Counted from the first letter of the stretch, positions 20,332-31,599 are shown. The stretch is DNA of 64,000 nucleotides from Cordylochernes scorpioides (GCA_030710605.1 CP092869.1:9971263-10035262); one strand, 5' to 3'. The notes: a model not told the origin generated them from the letters alone. Numbers and translations: made by a program.

Positions 20332-21712
20332 GAGAGTATTTCGAACCAAAATATATTTTTTATCATTGAAAGAAAGTTTGTACAGGTTTTGGCCGTGTAT
20401 ATGTGTATATGTATAGAGAGCATTATACTACATTGTGATGTGTTCTTTTACTTTACACTTTTCATAACAATAGAATATTTAAGAAGCTTGATATGTGGCC
20501 CAAAACAATCTTTTTTGTGATTTACATTTTTCCACCTAAAAGCTTGTTTGAGCACCTATGTTCAATTTTATGTTTATTGTGGTAATTTGCATTATATGGT
20601 GGAGCGTGTTTACATAGAATTTAGCTTTTTATAGATCTCAATCACCCATGAGACAGATTTTGTTGTATATGCAAATAAGCGTTTTACATTATATTGGTGT
20701 GCCTACAATTAGCTCAAAATTCATACCTTAAACTTCAATTACACGCTTAATTTCAAATACCTTTTGTATACACATAAGTATATGTATGTTTAATAAATAT
20801 TTTTTATATATAAAATTTACCTTTTATGATATCAAACAATGATACATGCAACTTGAGTTTATTCAAACAACAACATTGTCTAAGGTAAAAAATTTTTTTT
20901 CTAATATTTCCCTCGCTGTTTCTTGGAAATGTCCGATTTTACCCACTTCTATCTACAATTGTACATTTTGTCTACATTGCCGAAAACATATTAGAGATAA
21001 AGGATACCATCTAAAAAAGTATCCATCAATGATTAACAAGACACAAACCGTTCTAACTGAGATTATCAAGCCCAGTTTTGAATTTTTAAAACCTCCATTC
21101 TTCAATAGAAGAATTCTGCATAAGACGAAAGGTGTTAAGGTAAAAATATCAGTCTTCCAGGGAAAGTTTCTTTTCTAAATCTTTAATTCACAAATCTTAT
21201 CCAAGCTTTCGGGTACGAAAGTCCTTCTAAAGGAGAAAAAAACACGATGAAATAATAACATAGGCTTATGAATACGTGTGTCATGTGTGAATATCTGTTT
21301 TTTAAATCTTTAATTTTATATTTTTGATTTATTCAGATTTATCATACGAATCTGTGTATAAGAATTATTATTTTCATTAGGTTTTTGTGTAAATTACATC
21401 TGCATTATATTAAAATTACATGTAAATAGGTTTTACCATTTCTCTTTGCAGACTCTGTGGTGAATCCTTGTATAATAAGACTTATAAATTTGCATGAATA
21501 ACGTGGCTGTCTGTAACTTCTAATCTTTTAAAATCAGATTATTGGAATTTAAATAATCAAGAGAGGTGTGTGCACAGTTAGGGTTCCAGGATTTGACAAA
21601 GATATGCAAATTTAAAAAAACTTCACCTAATCATGAAGTAATCTTACCATGGATATCATCACAAGATTTGTGAAAAAATATTTCTCTCCATGAACTACCA
21701 AATAAGGAATAT
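20332..21712. other. AT-rich; weak open frame at 20846-21178
   Basis: The 110-codon plus frame has a C-x2-C-x2-C cluster (NCTFCLHC) but no match I recognise. At 21150-21235 (-) is a member of the stem-GAAAGCU repeat. Near 21460 is a fragment like the minisatellite terminus (TGTGGTGAATC). Confidence 0.35.
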
Positions 21713-21862
21713 ATACTCATGAACAAAACTTAAGGAAGTTTTGTTTATGGAGACAGAGGCAATTTTGTTTGCACTTGGTTTCTCGTATGTCTTCAATAAA
21801 GGTTACTATGTCTGAAATATCTTTCAGAGTTATTGTATGAATCCCGATATACATGCTATATA
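21713..21862. repeat. dispersed repeat M, end region (mariner-like?)
   Basis: It shares the ACTCATGRACAAAACTTAAG end, the CTTCAATAAAGG stretch and the GTATATCGGGATT stretch with 31942-32170 and 45690-45835. It may be the terminus of a DNA transposon. No transposase was found. Confidence 0.45.
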
Positions 21863-22177
21863 TATATGCTACACTGAAGGGTGGAATCTCAGAAATATTA
21901 TGTTTGTGTAGAAGTGCCTTGATGTTTGCATTTTTTATAGATAGATGGAGCGCGTTATTGCCTTATATTAAAGTGAAAAGTTGGTTTATAATCTTAATTA
22001 AATAGAAGATATTGTATGCCTATTTATTCTTCCACCCAGTATCGATGAAAATCTTGCGAATTTTTAATAGTATTTAATATATTATATTTCATAGTATTTC
22101 TTATACCAGGAAAATTATACTGCAAACCATCTTTAATTTTTAAAATGTCGTAATTTTTGCATTCATTTTTTTTAAAA

Positions 22178-22386
22178 TTATCCCTAGTACACGTGGTACA
22201 GGCCATGATAATCATGGTGGGTAGTTAGCGACTGCTTTTACTGTAAGTGCACCACATGTCTACACATGTGAAAAGCAGTTAGACTTACAAATTACAAATT
22301 ACAAATGTGCCAGAGCCCTGTTTTGGTTACTTGCACTCGCTGGAGGGGTTGGATTTTTGATAGAATCGAGGGCTATTGGAGCATAT
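22178..22386 (-). mobile_element. tRNA-derived SINE, 5'-truncated
   Basis: In minus orientation the body (CTCCAGCGAGTGCAAGTAAC, then CCACCATGATTATCATGG, ending ACGTGTACTAGGGATAA) matches 29542-29838. The tRNA head is absent. A short TTGTAATTTGTAATTTGTAA triplication is private to this copy. Confidence 0.7.
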
Positions 22387-22436
22387 TTTTGACGTGACAA
22401 CGTCTTAAATTAGGTTGCGGCTGGGAGTCACTTATG

Positions 22437-22620
22437 AAAAAGTGTAACGCCCGGTAACGTTACGATGAGTCACCGAACGAGAGTGCTGCGCGCGCAGCTG
22501 CGCGCGCAGCGCTAGAGAATTAGGCGCATTGAATCGGCGCATGCTTGTCTCTGTCTTTGTCTTTCTCGAACGTTCTTGGCGTTGGAAAAACAAGAAAGCG
22601 TCATAATACAAGTTCACACG
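22437..22620. promoter_or_regulatory. GC-rich block with a perfect palindrome, possible promoter
   Basis: An isolated GC-rich island (GCGCGCAGCTGCGCGC near 22490) sits in AT-rich DNA, with a TGAGTCA (AP-1-like) site at 22468 and CGTAACGTTAC-like repeats. It lies 350 bp upstream of the endonuclease-like pseudogene on the plus strand. The promoter role is inference. Confidence 0.3.
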
Positions 22621-22659
22621 TGTGGTGTAAATTATTAGTTTAAAATTAATTAATTAATT

Positions 22660-22955
22660 AATTATTATTTTACAAATTTTAAATAGTTTCAAATTTATTT
22701 AGCAAAAATTTGAACCTTCGATCTGAATAAATGTTTTGATTTTCGAATTGATTCTTTAAAATTACAAATATTAAGAAAAAGTGGCAGATATAAGAAAACT
22801 TTATTTAAACTGTGTTGAGCAAGAAATTTAACATCTAATTTAAGTAAATGTTTTAATTTTCAACTTCATCATTTACAATTACAAATTTTATTTAATTTCA
22901 AATTTATTTAGCAAAAATTTGAACCTTCGATCTGAATAAGTGTTTTGATTTTCAA
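22660..22955. repeat. about 200-bp imperfect tandem duplication
   Basis: The AATTTGAACCTTCGATCTGA segment occurs at 22708 and 22915 with matching flanks (TTTCAAATTTATTTAGC). The rest of the unit is degenerate. Confidence 0.6.
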
Positions 22956-23434
22956 ATACCAACGCGGCTGGTGGAGTGGCGATCTATCGTAAATTATCAT
23001 CGACATCTACGGCGGAAGTGTTCCAAGTTGCGATTACAGACGTAACTCGTGTCATTAAAACCAAGGGTGACATGTGCATGACTGAAGTTACTTGCTTCGC
23101 CGCTAATACTAGCTTCAAGTTTATACTCGGTGCTGTATATATTCATCCAGGAGCTAGTATGCAGGATATTGGAATGTTACTATGGCAAGGACTCGGTCCG
23201 TACATTCACAACAGCCAGTACGTGCCACCGTTCGTGCAAGTTGATTCTAGTATACCGATTCTTCTGTGTGGTGATTTTAACAAAAACGTAAAGCCTGACA
23301 ACTCGTTTCTTAATTTCATGAAAAATACGTATAATCTTGATTGCGTATCAAACGTTTCTAAGTCAACTACGTTAAAAGGAACAACTATAGACTTGACTTT
23401 CGCAAGACACATTACAGCAGAAACACTTCCTTAA
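22955..23434 (+). pseudogene. endonuclease/exonuclease/phosphatase-fold protein fragment
   Basis: The open frame enters without a start codon: AAGGVAIYR is the A-G-G-V-A-I-Y strand of EEP nucleases. It continues for about 155 codons, including GAVYIHPG, LLCGDFN (the catalytic G-D-F/L-N motif) and TTIDLTFARH (the x-D-L-x-F segment). It stops where the S-Y/H-x-P catalytic His motif should follow, so it is truncated at both ends. Such domains occur in non-LTR retrotransposons and at the C-terminus of Helentron-type Helitrons. The latter fits the sequence flavour, but I cannot decide between them. Confidence 0.6.
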
Positions 23435-23658
23435 ACACTCAAATAGGAATTAGTTAAGTTTAAGTTTACATGTACAATGTTTTAGTAAACAAAATATATT
23501 TCTATAGTTAAAATTTGTGCAATTCTTATTTTCATTCAATTCCTTGTTCCTATTGTGCAATTTAATTATATTCAAATCAATAGATATTCTACCGTTGTCA
23601 CGTAAAATCTTCGCCCGTAAAACCGACTTTACAGGCAACCATTGTTTTTTTATTTATA

Positions 23659-23741
23659 AAAAAAGTGCCCAATGTGGAATTCGATACCGGGTCGTAGTGA
23701 TCGAAAACCAACGGTTTAGACCATCTTTCCATCGACCCCCT
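23659..23741 (-). mobile_element. tRNA-derived SINE, head only
   Basis: Minus sense: GATGGTCTAAACCGTTGG (A-box region) and a degraded B box, then TTGGGCACTTTTTTT. It matches the first 80 bp of 29542-29838. Confidence 0.65.
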
Positions 23742-23759
23742 TGCATTCATGTAATGTTG

Positions 23760-24890
23760 CATTCATTGTTGGAATAAAGACAGCATGGTAGATTATATAA
23801 GGTAATTTATTTGAACATAAGATTATATATTTTAATTATAAGATTATATATATTAGGGTTCAAAAATAAAAATATAAATTAACAATACGTAAATATGTCA
23901 TCAAAAAGTATATTCTAGATACGTTACCTTACATGCAGTCGTGGATAAAAAAATGAATAATAATCTTTTATGTCCTAAATTATATTTATTTTGATTATTT
24001 CTCAAAGCAAAAACAGTTCTACATACAAATACAATCAACAACGTTATTATTATTATTAAAAAAAAAAGCAAATTAGGTTATATTCTTTTTGTTTGGCATT
24101 TTTTACATTTTAAAAATTAACTCTGTGTTTAGTTCTTATTTTTAATTTTATTATTTAAGTTATATTTTCAGTTATATTAGGAAAACGATTTTAATAAAGA
24201 TTATGGTTATGTAATTATTTTGTTCTAGAATTTTAATTATATTATGAATAATAAAAATCATATTTATATTATGTCATATATATATTTTAATAAATTCAAT
24301 AAAGGCATACAAAGTGTTTGCAATTATAAAGGTAACATATAAAATTGATTTTAAAAAATATAAATATACTTTTAATTAAAAATTTCCCCAACGTTCAGAA
24401 ATAGATTATAATAAAATATGTTCTGATATATTATGCAGGAATTTGAAAAGGCGATTCTTCAGATACTTCTACGATAGAATACTCTTGTGATTTGCATAGT
24501 ATTCCAGTAGTGTCTATGTTAATTGACATCTCTGTCTATATATCACAGCTTTGTTGGTTTGTTAGTTGGCTAGTGGTTATTGGATAGGACAGGCCGGCGT
24601 GAGCTGCTGATGTACATATAATTTGTCTTTCTTTTATTGTTTTATATCTTTAGGTAATAAAGGGTCTTTCTCTTTTACGAATCTATCATTTTTGTCAACA
24701 ATGATATGTAAGGGCATATGGATAAACACTCTTCTTTTGGTATCTACCATTATATTTCGACCAGGCCAACCATCTTCAAAGTTTATAATAGAAGATAACA
24801 ATAGTTGTTTCACAAAATATGTATTTCTTTATTAATTAAAATATCATATATGGATATTTCCATATTTCACAATGAATAGATATATCTAAA
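23760..24890. other. AT-rich spacer
   Basis: No gene is recognised. 24440-24610 is slightly more complex but without motif or frame. Confidence 0.4.
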
Positions 24891-25245
24891 CTACAATATA
24901 ATATAATGCGGCTTATGATTGTAGAAAGACAGTTGAAAATTATCCCGCATGTGTTTCTTTTGAACGAAAAATCGAAAATTATTTTAAGGAGAAATAACGA
25001 TTATTTCTAACCCTAGATATGAAGTATGAAAGGATGAATTGTGAAGGGTAATGATTAATGGAAAAATAAAATATATTCCCATCCATGGACATTTTTTTTT
25101 TCCGTTTATCATTACTCTTCACAATTCATCCTTTCATACTTCATCCCTAAGGTTAGAAATAATCGTTATTTCTCCTTAAAATAAATTTCGATCTTTCGTT
25201 TAAAAGAAACACATGCGGGATAATTTTAAAATGTCATATCTAAAC
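24891..25245. mobile_element. palindromic element P1, long-armed copy
   Basis: The arms run from ATATAATGCGGCTTATGA to ACATGCGGGATAATTTTA, about 165 bp each, and are nearly complementary. The apex at 25078-25092 holds CCCATCCATGGACA, the tRNA-like acceptor end with one change. Confidence 0.8.
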
Positions 25246-25562
25246 TATATTGAGTGTATATATAAGATATATTTTGTATTTATCTTTCAAGAATCTGGTT
25301 CAAATATTCGGAATACATAAAGAGAGGAAAATAGAATATGAATTCTTTTAAGCATTTTATTTTCATAGTAATAACATATTTTTATAAGAAAGCTACCATA
25401 CCTATGAACTTAGATTCTTACAATATTGTAAAGTATTAAAAAGTCAAATAATATTCATATTTCAAGATATTCTACTGGATTGGCTAAATATAGAACTATG
25501 TTCACTCTATTGTTATCTTTAAAACAGCTTTTCAGGAGAGAGTTGCTTATCTGATAGTGATA

Positions 25563-26432
25563 TTAATTTTGGTCGTTAATCAAATAATTTATATAAACTG
25601 AATCGAAATTATTGCCTAGTTTCAAGATGATGTATTTATATTGATTCAAGGTATTTTTCGCCCCATAATAACATTTACAGATAGAAATATCTAAATGAAT
25701 TCTCTCGTGACCAGCCTTCCATTGCAGAGTTATATCATACTCTGTTTTTCCTATATGCGCATTCGTCTCAATTAAAGATTTAGAGAGTACAGTTTTGTAA
25801 TCCTCCCATTCAGATACTTTTATAAAACAGAACTCGTTAGCTTTAGGCGAAACACAATATTTTTTTCTCAATTCTTCTTCTATTTTTTCTTCTGTAAATC
25901 CATTCGCCCAATTCTGATAGCCAGGTGTTAGGTCCAGTTCCACTTTCAGCTCTTTGCCAGTGGGATTCCTGCGGTTTCCAAAACTAGGTGTCAGAGGAGT
26001 TTTGGAACTGGATGAAGCGTCAATTTCTTGGACCATTTCAGTATTGGAAAGCTCTGAAGAACTTTTCTCTGATATATTTTTAAATTTTTTCAAATGTTCT
26101 ATTATTTCATTTTCCTCTTCATCTAGTAATTTTTCTTCTATTTCTAGTGATTTCATTCGTTGTTCTAAGTATGAAATCAGGTCTCCAAATGTCGAATTAT
26201 CAATTTTTTCTATTAGTGTTTCATATTTGTCTTGTAAAACATTTGCTAACCGGGAACAGTTTTCAGAAACTTTAACCTTGAATAGTTCTTTAAAAAAAGG
26301 AATATCTTTGTTTGATATATCTATTTTCTCACAATCTTTCATATGTTGAAAACAAATTCGTAAATTTTCAAATTTTTTTGAACATCCATGACAACGAGAC
26401 AGATCGTTGAGAAAATTCCCTCCTTCTGCCAT
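25563..26432 (-). CDS. C2HC zinc-finger / coiled-coil protein of unknown function
   Basis: This is an open frame of 289 codons from the ATG at 26432, the best candidate host gene here. TTCTGTTTGCAG ending at 26436 is a good 3' splice site, so the frame is probably the last exon and begins at 26435. A Met 3 codons further out (26441) would lie in the intron. N-terminal residues 14-34 give C-x2-C-x12-H-x3-C, a zinc-finger pattern. Residues 35-125 are charged and heptad-like (two runs rich in Glu/Lys/Leu, likely coiled coil). A Ser-rich linker follows (SEKSSSELSN, ASSSSKTPLTP). The last 130 residues (GYQNWANGFTEEKIEEELRK onward) look globular, and I do not recognise the fold. An AATAAA lies about 200 nt past the stop (25361-25356). 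It is single copy in the window and has no frame damage. It could be a domesticated transposon protein. Confidence 0.6.
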   Translation of the reverse strand: MAEGGNFLNDLSRCHGCSKKFENLRICFQHMKDCEKIDISNKDIPFFKELFKVKVSENCSRLANVLQDKYETLIEKIDNSTFGDLISYLEQRMKSLEIEEKLLDEEENEIIEHLKKFKNISEKSSSELSNTEMVQEIDASSSSKTPLTPSFGNRRNPTGKELKVELDLTPGYQNWANGFTEEKIEEELRKKYCVSPKANEFCFIKVSEWEDYKTVLSKSLIETNAHIGKTEYDITLQWKAGHERIHLDISICKCYYGAKNTLNQYKYIILKLGNNFDSVYINYLINDQN

Positions 26433-26450
26433 ATCCTGCAAACAGAATAT
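26425..26450 (-). promoter_or_regulatory. 3' splice site upstream of the zinc-finger exon
   Basis: Minus strand TATTCTGTTTGCAG with AG at 26437-26436, next to GATATGGCAG. The pyrimidine-rich tract and AG fit an animal acceptor. No matching donor could be placed. Confidence 0.5.
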
Positions 26451-26649
26451 TGTAATACAATGATTATCTCAATGTGCATTAAAAAATAATAAAAAGGAGA
26501 AATTTAAAAGTGTTAATCTATTGATTTATCAGTCTTAAAATATGATAAAATGCTTTTTATAAATTATTTTTACTATTTATTAACGAAGAGGTTATTTGGT
26601 CAAAAATATTAAATTCAGATCCTTTAGATATAATTGTGAGATTTTATAT

Positions 26650-26821
26650 ATATTAAGAAAAAGGCATCTCTTTATCATGCAATTAAAAGTTGCTGATGGC
26701 TTGCGCCATCTATAGAAATAAATATCAACTATTCTCGTTGATTTTTAATTACTCCAGAATTGGCCAAATACCCATTCTTGATTAATAAAAAAAAAACTAA
26801 CCACGTACGCGTTTCGGGCTA
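26650..26821 (-). mobile_element. H1 element, ribozyme half-deleted
   Basis: Minus sense: it starts inside the hammerhead (GCCCGAAACGCGTACGTGG at 26820-26802), continues through TTGATTAATCAAG-like and GGCCAATTCTGGAGTAATTA segments and ends at AGATGGCGCAAGCCATCAGC and GCCTTTTTCTTAA. The CUGANGA strand is missing. Confidence 0.7.
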
Positions 26822-26862
26822 AAATGCATACGATTGCAATACAAATGAAACGAATAATTTAT

Positions 26863-26940
26863 ATTTATTCCGACAGATTGCGCGAGCCATCAGCAACTTT
26901 CATTTGCACGATAAAAAGATGACTTTTTCTTAATTTAACA
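26863..26940 (+). mobile_element. H1 element 3' end fragment
   Basis: CCGACAGATTGCGCGAGCC, ATCAGCAACTTTCATTTGC and the CTTTTTCTTAATTT end, inverted relative to the copy at 26650. Confidence 0.65.
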
Positions 26941-27171
26941 ACTTTATCCCAGTACAATTCCACATTTGTACTATATTTTCACATTGAATATTTGGATGTA
27001 TTCCTCCAAGGGATTGCTCCCTCTTTATCAATTTATTGCATAATGAACTTCATTGTGCAATTATTTGATTAAGAGGGAGTACATCTGTCGAAATAATTTG
27101 AGTAAAAAAAACATTTTTTTATTCTTTTATAGATCGAGGTACTCTCTTTTATATAAATATATTTTATTAAA

Positions 27172-27262
27172 TAATAAAAGGCATATATTGGATTTAAAAT
27201 ATATTTATATAATCCAATATATGCCTTTTATTATCTAATGAATTAAGTATGGATTGCTCTAT
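27172..27262. mobile_element. P2 palindrome, deletion derivative
   Basis: Hairpin of AAAAGGCATATATTGGAT and its mirror (27172-27231), then the outer arm ending GGATTGCTCTATTTTCAAA. The inner arms are deleted. Confidence 0.7.
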
Positions 27263-27355
27263 TTTCAAAACAAATAAATATATTTAATTCATCGTTTTTT
27301 TTTTTACTCAAACTTCTTTACATAGACTATCCATTTGTAGCGATAATTTAAGATT

Positions 27356-27748
27356 TATAATACAATATAATGCGGCTTATGATTGTAGATCGACGTTTGA
27401 CAATTTTACCGCATGTGTTTCTTCTGAACGAAAAATCGTAATTTATTTTAAGGAGAAATAACGATTATTTCTATCCTTCGGGATGAAGTATGAAAGGATG
27501 AATTGTGAAGAGTAATGATAAACGAAAAAATAAACCTAGTGGACATGGCATCTGCCCGGTAAGCAGAACACTGTGGGTTCGTTTCCCATCCCTAGACATT
27601 TTTATTTTTCCGTTTATCATTACTCTTCACAATTCTTCCTTTCACACTTCATCATTAAGGTTAGAAATAATCGTTATTTCTCTTCAATATAAATTACGAT
27701 TTTTCGTTCAAAAGAAACATTTGCGGTAAAATTGTCAAACGTCGGTAC
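27356..27748. mobile_element. palindromic element P1 carrying most of a tRNA-like sequence
   Basis: Arms of about 170 bp (AATATAATGCGGCTTATGA / mirror). At the apex, 27537-27598 reads from the tRNA-like D-loop (CCTAGTGGACATGGC) through anticodon arm, T arm (GGGTTCGTTTCCC) and acceptor end. The 5' acceptor strand and first D-arm bases are replaced by AAATAAA. Confidence 0.8.
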
Positions 27749-27899
27749 TATAATTTTAGTACATGTTAATAATTGATAAGGTTACAAAGGTATTACGGTT
27801 ATGTTTTATTGATTAAATCTCTATTCTGAAATCTTCGCGATCATTCTAAAATCAAGATACCCTCTTTTGGATGATAATGGCACTAACAAAGAAGTATTT

Positions 27900-28086
27900 C
27901 AAGAGAAAGGAATATTTTGATCATGCAACTAAAATTTTCTGATTGCATGCGCTATCTGAAGAAAGAAATATCAATTATTCGTTAATTTATAATTACATCT
28001 CAATTCGACGAATACTCATTCTTGATTAATCAAGAAAAGTTAATCACCTACGTGTTACGTGCTGTTGGCCCTCATCAGCGTGGTGA
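27900..28086 (-). mobile_element. H1 element with decayed hammerhead
   Basis: Full-length layout: hammerhead-like end at 28043-28086, TTGATTAATCAAG, TCAATTCGACGAAT and the AGATGGCG-type end (CAGATAGCGCATGCAATC in minus sense). Confidence 0.65.
28043..28086 (-). ncRNA. type I hammerhead remnant
   Basis: CUGAUGA and the first stem II strand GGGC are kept with the CAACA loop. The GAAA position reads GUAA and stem II is mispaired, so it should be inactive. Confidence 0.55.
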
Positions 28087-28634
28087 AAGCTGTATCTCAA
28101 CGAGGAAAATACTGGTCATTCAGGCATCCTGAAAAATCATGGAACGGGTAGTTAAGGCCTGAAGTGCGTAAGGAAACCAAACAATGTGAAAGAAATAGTA
28201 CAAAAATGATATTGTACTGGAATCAGATGAATAAATTAAGAAAAAGGCATCGTGTAACTAAAGATTGCTGATCGTTTTAGTCATCGGGCAGATAAATATC
28301 AACTATTTGTTGATTATTCCAGAATTTGATAAGAATATTATGCTTAGAATAGATAGAGTTATGTTGAAGTGAGGTATAGAGTTTAGTAAACCTACCTGTG
28401 TTAACCGAATATTTCACTGCCACAGTGAGGTGGGACAAACAGCACAGTGGACAAGTACTACATATGTAACGTCTGATAGACGCTCAAGATATCGTCAAAT
28501 AATCAGAACCTGCATTGTTACATATCTATTGTTTAACCTAACGTGATAAGCTAGCTGTCACAATGGCCATCCGGAACGAAATTTCATCACTATCCTTTCA
28601 TGTTACCTATCTTTCTCTCTCTTTCTCACAAGTG

Positions 28635-28925
28635 TGGCGAAGGCTACCATCTACAAGTACCATCTTGGTTTTGATTTGGGCAATGCCAGCCATAACATCG
28701 ACCTGCCCACTCTGTGAACTCTCGCAGTCCATCGGTGGTGGAGTCTTTCCTGCGGTGGGCCCACCAATGACGATTTGTATAAATATTTATATATATGTAT
28801 ATTTATCATTTTTTATATATTTATATAATTATGCAATCTTATTTATTCACGTTTATATTCTATCTGTATTTAACCACATATAATCTTATATGGACATTGA
28901 AATAAGGTAGTTTCAATCTCAATCT
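28635..28925 (+). repeat. dispersed repeat G, copy 2
   Basis: Same GC-rich block (GGCTACCATCTACAAGTACC ... GAGTCTTTCCTGCGGTGGG) and TATA-rich tail as 15380-15720, ending TTTCAATCTCAATCTC. Confidence 0.55.
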
Positions 28926-28929
28926 CTCT

Positions 28930-29290
28930 CTCTTACTTCCAAATCTTCAGATAACCTTATAATTCCTAAAACGAATTAAGATTTAGATGACTCTAAGAGA
29001 GATTTAACGAAAGAGAACTTCCATATTGTACAACTGAATTTTTATAACGGCTCTCTGTCATCGAAGAGAAAGAATATCAACCCTCTGTTGGTTTTAATTC
29101 CCTAAAGAGTTATCTAATATCTCTCTCTATTAAATCATTTAGGAAAAGACAGCACCTTTTGTTTTAAAATACATTTGATGGAACTACAGAATGCATTATA
29201 GTTTCAGGACCTTTAATATACAGTCTGCATCATTTTGATGAGAACCCAAAGACTGAAACCTTTAGTTTTTTTTTTTGTTAAAAACCGCTT
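28930..29290. other. AT-rich spacer
   Basis: No recognisable gene or repeat apart from short CT-rich runs. Confidence 0.4.
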
Positions 29291-29292
29291 TA

Positions 29293-29372
29293 AGCCGATA
29301 GATGGCAGTGAGTCATCTGCAGCATCTATTTATACGATTAGGAGGTTCCCTTTCCTTATTTTACTGCTTTTA
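29293..29372 (+). mobile_element. H1 element 3' end fragment, diverged
   Basis: CCGATAGATGGCAGTGAGTC then ATCTGCAGC and a TTCCTTATTT end. Only the 3' module remains. Confidence 0.5.
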
Positions 29373-29541
29373 ATTGTATACTTTTAAAAATGGAAATTTT
29401 TCAAAATGAGATTTTATACAGGTTTTAGTGACATTATGAATATTTCCTATTTTGTATAGACATTTGCATACTTAGAATCCGAAAAACGGCAATTTTTATT
29501 TATAGTGTGGCATAGTGGATTTAGGTAGGAGTTGATTATTG

Positions 29542-29838
29542 GAGGTCGATGAAAGGATGGTCTAAACCGTTGGTTTTTGACTGCTACGTCCCGGGTTCGA
29601 TTCTCGCATTGGGCACTTTTTCTGATTTACAAAAAATGTTCCAATGGCCCCTGATTATTGCAAAAGTCCAACCCCACCAGCGAGTGCAAGTAAACAAACG
29701 GGGCTTTGGCACATTGGTAAGTGCGAAGTCGAACTGCTTTCCACATGTGTCGATATGTGGTGCATTTACAGTAAAAAGGCAGTTGCCAACTTCTACCCAC
29801 CATGATTATCATGCCTGTACCACGTGTACTAGGGATAA
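29542..29838 (+). mobile_element. tRNA-derived SINE, full length (about 297 bp)
   Basis: The head carries an A-box-like TGGTCTAAACCG and a near-perfect B box GGTTCGATTCT about 45 bp later, so it can recruit RNA polymerase III. TTGGGCACTTTTTCTG, a body with CCAGCGAGTGCAAGTAAAC and the end CCACGTGTACTAGGGATAA follow. Truncated copies lie at 22178-22386 and 23659-23741. The frame running through it is accidental. Confidence 0.75.
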
Positions 29839-30139
29839 GCAAAATATAGGCTCCCGTGTCGACACTGTCTTAAAGGGAAAACAACTGAAGACAACCACTG
29901 GTAGAGATATAAGCTTTTTGATCAGGATATTAGCCCGAAACTATGGTCTTCAGGTCCGCCTTCTAAATTTTCCAAAGATGGTGTTGGGGCTCTGTTATCC
30001 TCCAGAGTCAGTTGATTTGAGTAACGGCCAATAAAAGACGCTTAGTTTAAGCATTTGTATTGAGGGAATAGTTGATCATTTTTTATAAATTAATTATTTA
30101 GATAGGATGAAGAATTAAAAATGAAGAATATTGGGGCCC

Positions 30140-30280
30140 TGCAACCCCAAAACACATTATTGACTATATTGGCTCATCCATTGATGAGTTCTACTCTTCC
30201 CCGGCAGATACCATCAACAAACTTTACAAGCTTGATACCTTAATATGAGAGTTTAGATAAGAAAGAAGAATAAGAAGAAG
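30140..30280 (+). pseudogene. LINE 3' end fragment
   Basis: Plus-strand equivalent of the C-terminal end of the 886-1325 LINE (TCATCCATTGATGAGTTCTA ... AAGCTTGATACC), followed by an AAGAAAGAAGAATAAG tail. Confidence 0.7.
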
Positions 30281-31598
30281 TGACATGGATGCTATTGAAA
30301 CTGAATAAACCAAGAAAGAAAATAGGTTTTAGAGGAACGAGAAGATAAAAAAGGATACTTAGAGGTAGATGACATGGGTTCACAATATACTCTGAGGGAA
30401 AGTTGCTTTTTTCTGTCTGTGCTGGCAAGTCTTATAAAGGTGTATGCATCTAAAATAGGTGTGACAATTAATTGAAGGATCGAGAATTCCTGCACTCCAT
30501 ATATAACAAGAATAATGTGGTCAGGATGGATATCATACTCGCGGTCTATTACGAAGAAGAAACGGAGCACCTCCTCGGGCCCTGAAGACAAGATTCTTCT
30601 CGACAAATTCTTCGACATTATCATCAAACATGTGCCGAACATGAACTCCCCGAATGGAAGGGATCTGTCTATATTCAAGGCGGCTTTAAACTCCTGATCC
30701 GGACGTGCCCTCGGAGAGGGCTACGTCGATTGTATATATCTCTCTTCATTCCTACCATTATTATTACCTTATAACTCCCTTTGAGTGTAAAGATTGACGA
30801 GATGTCTATAAAGTTGTTTAATAGTCTAAAATAGGTGCGGCTGTTTATTGGAGGTTGGGTGAGGTTGGGTCATATCACTTTTTGATTCTACATAAGGGGT
30901 TTCTCACAGAAAAGTGGTCATTCAATATATAGATCGCTAACGGAACGGTTTGCTAAAATGTTGAGAGATGTTGTGAAATTAGTGAAATTTGAAGAAAGAT
31001 TGGATGTATCTACATTATGCATGAAGTTGCGCTGTTGCATCATTCCACAACGCTATCATTGATTCGCGTAAAATCCGATGGCATCTTTTTGTATATGAAT
31101 TTTTCTTCCTACCTTGTGGTGTGACAATATTTCACCTTATCATATGTGAACAAGAGAGATATCGATTGTTCCTGGATCTAAATGATTTAACTTTAATAAA
31201 TCTCAACCGCTTTGTTTATTTATTTCTTATGAAATCTGTCAATTAATATATGCAAATTCGTAAATATTTAATTCTTAGTTTTAATTTGTTTGATGTTTTG
31301 TTTTTTTCACTCTGTAATAGTCGCAAATATTTCAATATCGTTTCTGGTTAATTAATAAATGAATGTATATATTTACTTGTGTGGAATGACTCTATAAATG
31401 AAAAATTTTAAATAATTATTAATCTGATTTGTGAAGAAGTCTGAACTTTATATTTATGAAATAATCAACAAAAACATTTATATTTTTGACTTTCGAGAGT
31501 ATTTAGGGAAACAACAAATTATTTGACTAATTACAAAAAAATTAAAATTATCTCCTAATTGTGAAATTATGAAATTATAAAAATCTACAATTAGTTAA
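30281..31598. other. unassigned; GC-richer block 30440-30740
   Basis: 30515-30697 (+) reads a lysine/aspartate-rich frame (GPEDKILLDKFFDIIIKHV) and an overlapping frame reads AVYYEEETEHLLGP just before it, as if one coding region with a shift. I cannot assign a family. The remainder is spacer. Confidence 0.3.
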
Positions 31599-31599
31599 T

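Noticed and set aside
25954-26349. 131-codon plus-strand frame opposite the zinc-finger exon
   Set aside because: It is an antisense shadow of the better-supported minus-strand exon, with a Ser/Phe-rich composition expected from the opposite strand of Glu/Lys codons.
30292-30678. 128-codon minus-strand frame
   Set aside because: It overlaps a more coding-like plus-strand stretch and the LINE tail, and has no domain.
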